Below are positions 33,119-36,921 of a DNA stretch of 36,921 bases, piece by piece. The first letter of the stretch is position 1. Each line of letters opens with the position of its first letter. The stretch is from Nitrospirota bacterium. GTDB taxonomy: Bacteria; Nitrospirota; Thermodesulfovibrionia; Thermodesulfovibrionales; UBA6898. The position numbers were made by a program, and so were the translations under genes. The notes below the pieces were generated by a model. The model saw only the letters and a list, made by a program, of their open reading frames with translations, had not been told where the DNA came from and did not search any database. The stretch covers positions 1 through 36,921 of the forward strand of contig JAKAHR010000033.1 of NCBI GenBank assembly GCA_021825365.1, given 5' to 3'.

Positions 33119-34299
33119 GCGACTGACCTTGCGGCCGCCTCTTCGGCCATTTCGGTCCGGTAGAAATCCCGTATGGCGTGCACCACACGCATGGTGTCCT
33201 CAAGATCCTGGAGCGGCTCGATCGGCAGGGAGAGCACCTCCTGGGAGACGCTCCTCGCCCTGGCCAGATCCCCCCAGGACTCCATCCTGCCCTGAAACAC
33301 CTTCATCGAACTAAGCAGGTAGGGGTAATAGACCATGGTGTCGACGCCCTGCTCCGCGAGATGCGCCTTCAGGGCATCTCGTCTGGAGGTGCGGATCGTG
33401 AACTGGTGATAGACATGAAAGGCGCCGGCATTGACCCGGGGCAGCGAAAGGAACCTGCCATCCAGGTCTTTGAGCTCATCGTCGTAGCCGGCAGCGATGC
33501 GCCGTCTCCTCTCGTTGAATTCGTCGAGGTACCGGAACTTCGCCAGCAGTACGCCGGCCTGCAGGGTATCGAGCCGCGCATTATACCCTATGTGGTCCGC
33601 GTTGTACTTGTCCCTGCCCCCGTGTTTCAGCAGCATGCGGACCAGTTCGTTGATATCGTCGTCATTGCTTGCCACCATGCCTCCGTCACCGAACCCGCCG
33701 AGGTTCTTGGAGGGGAAGAAACTGAAGGCCCCCGCAGTCCCCAGGGACCCCGCCTTGCTGCCCCGCCAGGATGCGCCGAATGCCTGGGCCACGTCCTCGA
33801 CGACGAAGCAGCGGTTCTTGCCCGCGATCTCCATGATCGCGCTCATGTCCACGGTCTGCCCGTAAAGATGGACGGGGATGATGCCGACTACCTTGCGGCC
33901 GTGGCCGGCGATGCATGCGGACACCTCCCGGACGTCCATATTGCAGGTAGACTCATCGATGTCCACAAAGACAGGGGTCGCACCGCTCCTGAGGATCGCG
34001 TCGCCCGTGGCGGTGAAGGTAAAGGGGGTCGTGATGACCAGGTCTTCACGGCCGAAGTACTCCCGCCCGGTACGCCTGATCGCCTCCGCCCGCAGCGCGA
34101 GCACGAGGGCCTCGGTGCCGGATGAGGCCCCGATGCAGTGCTTCACGCCGAGATACCGTGCGACCGTCTCCTCGAACGCCTTTACCTCGGGCCCGAGTAT
34201 CCAGTGCTGGTGGTCGAGACACTTCCTGAGGGCGGCGTCGATATCGGCCCTCATGTGTTCGTATTCACGCCGCAGGTCAAGCATGCCGATCCGGCTCAT
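33115..34299 (-). CDS. DegT/DnrJ/EryC1-family sugar aminotransferase
   Basis: A 394-residue PLP enzyme. Lys198 in FSFFPSKNLGGFGDGG is the Schiff-base lysine, Asp169 in EDVAQAFGASW binds the pyridine nitrogen, and ASSGTEALVLAL is the phosphate loop region. The neighbours (4,6-dehydratase, PglC-like transferase, 6-dehydrogenase) point to amination of a UDP-4-keto- or 3-keto-sugar. The SKNLGGFGDGG form is common in WbpE/PglE-like enzymes, so C3 of a keto-uronic acid is also possible. The ATG at 34299 has GGGGG ahead and overlaps a 13-codon micro-ORF by ATGA. Confidence 0.9.
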   Translation of the reverse strand: MSRIGMLDLRREYEHMRADIDAALRKCLDHQHWILGPEVKAFEETVARYLGVKHCIGASSGTEALVLALRAEAIRRTGREYFGREDLVITTPFTFTATGDAILRSGATPVFVDIDESTCNMDVREVSACIAGHGRKVVGIIPVHLYGQTVDMSAIMEIAGKNRCFVVEDVAQAFGASWRGSKAGSLGTAGAFSFFPSKNLGGFGDGGMVASNDDDINELVRMLLKHGGRDKYNADHIGYNARLDTLQAGVLLAKFRYLDEFNERRRRIAAGYDDELKDLDGRFLSLPRVNAGAFHVYHQFTIRTSRRDALKAHLAEQGVDTMVYYPYLLSSMKVFQGRMESWGDLARARSVSQEVLSLPIEPLQDLEDTMRVVHAIRDFYRTEMAEEAAARSVA

Positions 34300-34337
34300 G
34301 GCTTTCCCCCGCAGGGCGAAGTGTTCATCGTGTGCAT
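34296..34337 (-). CDS. Possible 13-codon coupling micro-ORF
   Basis: MHTMNTSPCGGKP, preceded by AGGGGA eight to nine bases before the ATG, with its TGA overlapping the aminotransferase ATG. It has the same arrangement as the micro-ORFs at 1802-1858 and 17171-17239. The peptide has no recognisable family. Confidence 0.25.
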   Translation of the reverse strand: MHTMNTSPCGGKP

Positions 34338-34383
34338 GGTCTTTCCCCTTTCAGTCTCGCGCAACGCGGCGGCCGTCAGGCCC

Positions 34384-35703
34384 TCATGCCTTCACCACGT
34401 TGTGTGAATGATTGTCCAGCGACTTCGTCAGGTTCCGTGTATCGATCAGCAGCTGGGCGTTATCGGCGATGAACTCCGCATCATAGACGGAGTGATCGGT
34501 CGATACGATCACGCAGTCGTACCCGGCGAGGTTCTCGGCGGACAGGTCGACGGAGCCGCGCTCCAGGACATGGTTCCGCATCCGCGGCGGGACCGGGATG
34601 TACGGATCGTTGTAATCGACCTCGGCGCCCCGCTCCTTCAATATCTCCATGAGCTTCAGCGACGGCGATTCCCGCACGTCGTCCACATCCTTCTTGTATG
34701 CCAGGCCCAGGACGAGGACCCTGGCGGAGTTGATACTCTTGTTGCGGTCGTTCAGCGCCTCGATCGTCCGCTGCACCACGTGGTAGGGCATGCGGGTATT
34801 GATCTCTCCGGCTAGCTCGATGAACCTGGTCGAAAAGTCATACTCTCTCGCCTTCCAGGTAAGGTAGAAGGGGTCGACGGGGATGCAGTGGCCGCCCAGG
34901 CCGGGGCCGGGATAAAATGCCTGGAAGCCGAAGGGTTTTGTCTTGGCGGCATCGATCACCTCCCAGATGTCGATCCCCATCCGTTCAAAGAGCAGTTTCA
35001 GCTCATTCACCATGGCGATATTCACGGCACGGTAGATATTCTCGAGGAGCTTGGTCGCCTCGGCAGTCCTGGTCGAAGAGACGGGCACCACCTTGCCGAC
35101 GACGACGCCGTACAGGGCCGCCGTTATTTCGAGACACTTCGGCGTATACCCGCTGACGACCTTCGGTATCGTGCGCATCGAATGTCCGTTGCTGTTCGGG
35201 TCCTCCCGTTCGGGAGAATAGGCGAGATAGAAATCGACCCCCGCCTTGAGGCCGGATTCTTCGAGGATGGCGAGCATCTCCTCGTCGGTCGTTCCCGGGT
35301 AGGTGCTCGATTCCAGCACGACGAGCTGCCCCCGCTGCAGGTAGCGGGCGATCGTCCTCGTGGTATTCAGGACAAAAGAAAGGTCAGGCTCCCTGTATTT
35401 ATTCAGCGGCGTGGGTACGCAGATGATCACGCAGTCGGTCTCCACGAGCCTCCTGAAATCCGACGTTGCCTCGAACTTCCCGTTGCAGCCCAGGACCCTC
35501 GCGGAGTCGATGTGGTTGATGTAGCTCTTCCCTGCCGACAGCATCTCGACCTTTTCAGTGTCGATATCGAAACCGCGGACCGTGAAGCCGGCGGAACAGA
35601 ATTCGATCGCTAGGGGAAGACCCACGTACCCCATCCCGATGACACCCACGCGGATGTCCCGTGCCTCGATGCGCTCCAGAAATGTCATGCTGTCCGTTGT
35701 CAT
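34384..35703 (-). CDS. UDP-N-acetylhexosamine 6-dehydrogenase (WbpA-like)
   Basis: A 439-residue NAD enzyme oxidising C6 of a UDP-sugar to a uronic acid. NAD site GVIGMGYVGLP (20-30), SPEREDPN (163-170), catalytic Cys273 in PGPGLGGHCIPVDPFYL and a C-terminal Rossmann half (VLVLGLAYKKDVDDVRESPS). The SPEREDPN form fits the UDP-GlcNAc dehydrogenase group (WbpA/WbpO) better than UDP-glucose dehydrogenase. The start at 35703 has a distant GGAG only; Met6 is an alternative. It would supply the carboxyl group that the amide-forming enzymes of the cluster might use. Confidence 0.9.
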   Translation of the reverse strand: MTTDSMTFLERIEARDIRVGVIGMGYVGLPLAIEFCSAGFTVRGFDIDTEKVEMLSAGKSYINHIDSARVLGCNGKFEATSDFRRLVETDCVIICVPTPLNKYREPDLSFVLNTTRTIARYLQRGQLVVLESSTYPGTTDEEMLAILEESGLKAGVDFYLAYSPEREDPNSNGHSMRTIPKVVSGYTPKCLEITAALYGVVVGKVVPVSSTRTAEATKLLENIYRAVNIAMVNELKLLFERMGIDIWEVIDAAKTKPFGFQAFYPGPGLGGHCIPVDPFYLTWKAREYDFSTRFIELAGEINTRMPYHVVQRTIEALNDRNKSINSARVLVLGLAYKKDVDDVRESPSLKLMEILKERGAEVDYNDPYIPVPPRMRNHVLERGSVDLSAENLAGYDCVIVSTDHSVYDAEFIADNAQLLIDTRNLTKSLDNHSHNVVKA

Positions 35704-35824
35704 GGGTATATTGCTCCGCTCTCCCGGTTACACAGACCGGGGTTGTCGATTATGCCGTGATATTCATCGCGACCGGTCGATTGAGGGAAACCCAGGCGCT
35801 CCTGACATCCCCTCTGTCCATTTG

Positions 35825-36319
35825 TCACGCCGCTTCGAGGTCCTCGGCGCAGATCTTCACCGCAACGCTGCGGCCGAGCAGTTCGATATTCACCCCGAAG
35901 AGGTGCTGGCCGTCCTTCGTCCTGAGCACACCCTGGGCGCCGGCAAGCGGACCCCGCCGTACACGCACCGGCGAGCCCTCCTTCAGATGCGGATAGATAT
36001 CAAAGTCCTGTCCGCTGTCCATCATGATCTTCAGGGATGCTATCTCTTCCGGGGCGACCGGTGTCGGGCAGCCGGGTTCGGCTGAAAGCAGCCTCACCGC
36101 GCCGCGCGTCCTGACCGCGGAGAGGAATTCTTCGGCAGCAGGCTGCAGGTGAACAAAGACATATCCGGGGAAAAGCGGAAACTCCACCCACTTTTTCCTG
36201 TCCTTCCACTGCCGCTGACGCCTCACGGCCGGCACGAATGTCTCGATGTCCTTCCGTGCCAGCTCGCTGTTCGTCACGAATTCATGACGGGATTTCACCT
36301 GCATCGCGTACCAGTTCAT
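35825..36319 (-). CDS. Specialised NusG paralogue (RfaH/UpxY-like antiterminator)
   Basis: 164 residues: NGN domain about 1-105 (MNWYAMQVKSRHEFVTNSEL, then FPLFPGYVFVHL at 47-58) and KOW domain about 114-162 (GSPVRVRRGPLAGAQG). It lacks features of housekeeping NusG, and its position as the first gene of a long polysaccharide operon is typical of RfaH, UpxY and LoaP, which ride on RNA polymerase and prevent premature termination. GGGAGG stands 12-17 bases before the ATG. The sigma-54 promoter at 36355-36370 predicts a leader of only about 25 bases, so any loading element must be very short or inside the gene. Confidence 0.9.
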   Translation of the reverse strand: MNWYAMQVKSRHEFVTNSELARKDIETFVPAVRRQRQWKDRKKWVEFPLFPGYVFVHLQPAAEEFLSAVRTRGAVRLLSAEPGCPTPVAPEEIASLKIMMDSGQDFDIYPHLKEGSPVRVRRGPLAGAQGVLRTKDGQHLFGVNIELLGRSVAVKICAEDLEAA

Positions 36320-36357
36320 GCTCTTTCATTCCTCCCTGTGCTGGGGAATGAAGGAGC
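36320..36357. other. Inverted repeat spanning the predicted transcription start
   Basis: Arms GCTC-T-TTCATTCC (36320-36332) and GGAATGAA-G-GAGC (36345-36357) pair over twelve positions with one mismatch around a 12-base centre. One arm contains part of the ribosome site. The predicted start (about 36344) falls between the arms, so a transcript from the sigma-54 promoter would lack one arm. A role as a DNA site or with an upstream read-through transcript is possible. Confidence 0.5.
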
Positions 36358-36370
36358 AAGACCTGTGCCA
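36355..36370 (-). promoter_or_regulatory. Sigma-54 promoter of the NusG-paralogue operon
   Basis: Minus-strand TGGCACAGGTCTTGCT has GG and GC ten bases apart and only one departure from TGGCACG-N4-TTGCW. The predicted start is near 36344 and the ATG is at 36319. The position after a convergent-free gap and before a regulatory first gene fits well. Confidence 0.8.
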
Positions 36371-36545
36371 CGCCGTCCTAGAGGGAAGGGGAATGCCCGG
36401 ACCGCTCGCCGGATGGCTGCCGCGGACTATTGGCCCGGCGCGGAGATAGTGAAACAAATAAAAGAAAGGCGGGAAGGCCGGTCATCCCTACGATGATTGA
36501 TGATCCGGCGTTGCTGCGGCTGTCCCTGCTTCTAACGGAAACAGG

Positions 36546-36562
36546 TGTTTCCTTGCGATACA
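36546..36562. promoter_or_regulatory. Candidate activator site upstream of the first sigma-54 promoter
   Basis: TGTTTCCTTGCGATACA matches the palindrome at 28858-28874 at 13 of 17 positions, with the same 7-3-7 layout, centred about 210 bp before the predicted start. It partly overlaps a separate perfect palindrome GGAAAC-AGGT-GTTTCC (36537-36552). Confidence 0.45.
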
Positions 36563-36581
36563 GACTCCCGTCGCTCCGCAT

Positions 36582-36921
36582 CTATCCGATGCAGACAATC
36601 CCCTCGTCGTGGAGCCTCTTGTACAGAGTCTTTCGTGAAATGCCCAGTTCGCGTGCTGCCCGTGACTTGTTGCCGCCGCATTTCTGCAGCGCATCCCTGA
36701 TCGCCCGCATCTCGAGCCCGCGGATCGTCAGGTCTCCTTCGGTCTCGGCGACCGCCTCGGCCGCGGGCGGCCCACATACCGGCTCCCGGAGGAAATCCGG
36801 GAGGTCTCTGAGGGTGATCCTGTCGCCCTTGGCGAGGACGACGAGGCGCTCCACCACGTTGCGGAGCTGCCGCACGTTGCCCGGCCACTCGTACCGCTGC
36901 AGCGCCCGCATCACCTCCGGC
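36582..36921 (-). CDS. Sigma-54-dependent activator, C-terminal part (5' end outside the window)
   Basis: About 113 codons are present, ending with TAG. They cover the last part of the AAA+ domain (RYEWPGNVRQLRNVVERL), a linker rich in Ala/Glu, and a Fis-type helix-turn-helix (NKSRAARELGISRKTLYKRL). The first 127 bp in the window are identical in DNA to the regulator at 28898-30352, but linker and DNA-binding domain differ, so the two probably bind different sites or differ in affinity. Whether it carries a receiver domain cannot be seen. It is followed by a 262-bp gap with the promoter region of the polysaccharide operon. Confidence 0.9.
   Translation of the reverse strand, partial: PEVMRALQRYEWPGNVRQLRNVVERLVVLAKGDRITLRDLPDFLREPVCGPPAAEAVAETEGDLTIRGLEMRAIRDALQKCGGNKSRAARELGISRKTLYKRLHDEGIVCIG
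36795..36921 (-). repeat. 127-bp exact direct repeat, copy B
   Basis: Identical to 29084-29210. Identity stops abruptly at 36795, where the linker to the DNA-binding domain begins, and continues to the last base of the window. If the window is an assembled contig, the break here may be caused by the repeat. Confidence 0.95.

Overview
The window is one long, densely packed stretch of genes, all read from the minus strand (right to left). No tRNA, rRNA, CRISPR array, transposase or integrase is visible. The DNA is GC-rich and the content is that of a Gram-negative bacterium building and exporting a surface polysaccharide. The sigma-54 control, the secreted LamG/SGNH protein and the NrfD-type electron-transfer proteins would fit a Nitrospirota or Desulfobacterota lineage. 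That placement is inference; there is no marker gene. Both window edges cut genes: a secreted beta-helix protein on the left and a sigma-54 activator on the right.

Right part (36.9-28.9 kb), in transcription order: the tail of a sigma-54 activator; a good sigma-54 promoter; an RfaH/UpxY-like NusG paralogue; a UDP-sugar 6-dehydrogenase; a DegT aminotransferase; a PglC-like initiating sugar-phosphate transferase; a WbpM/PglF-type 4,6-dehydratase; and an NtrC-type response regulator. The middle four are the usual set for making a UDP-N-acetyl trideoxy amino sugar and starting a glycan on lipid. The dehydratase carries an inserted two-motif MshEN (c-di-GMP-binding) domain, the most striking feature of the window.

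A 388-bp gap (28510-28897) holds a second sigma-54 promoter and palindromes resembling one found upstream of the first promoter. It leads into the second gene run (28.5 kb to the left edge). This starts with a soluble GAF histidine kinase, the likely partner of the regulator. Next come a CDP-sugar cassette (RfbF cytidylyltransferase, LhgO-like oxidase, SDR, RmlC-like epimerase, SAF-domain dehydrogenase), a 71-residue unknown, an ABC exporter (Wzm/Wzt with a glycan-recognition tail), a second DegT aminotransferase and a PP-loop enzyme.

From 17.2 to 9.1 kb there are two redox modules: a GMC flavoenzyme with a four-cluster ferredoxin and an NrfD membrane subunit but no molybdoenzyme; and a second GMC flavoenzyme with a Tat-exported, di-haem subunit 3. 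Between them lie a hexapeptide acyltransferase and an asparagine-synthetase-like enzyme. The left 9 kb encodes a large secreted LamG-SGNH-Ig protein, four glycosyltransferases, a polysaccharide deacetylase and the beta-helix protein.

Working model (inference): a sigma-54/two-component switch plus a dedicated antiterminator turns on synthesis of a decorated glycan exported by the ABC route, with c-di-GMP acting on the first committed sugar-nucleotide step and with oxidative, amidating and acylating tailoring.
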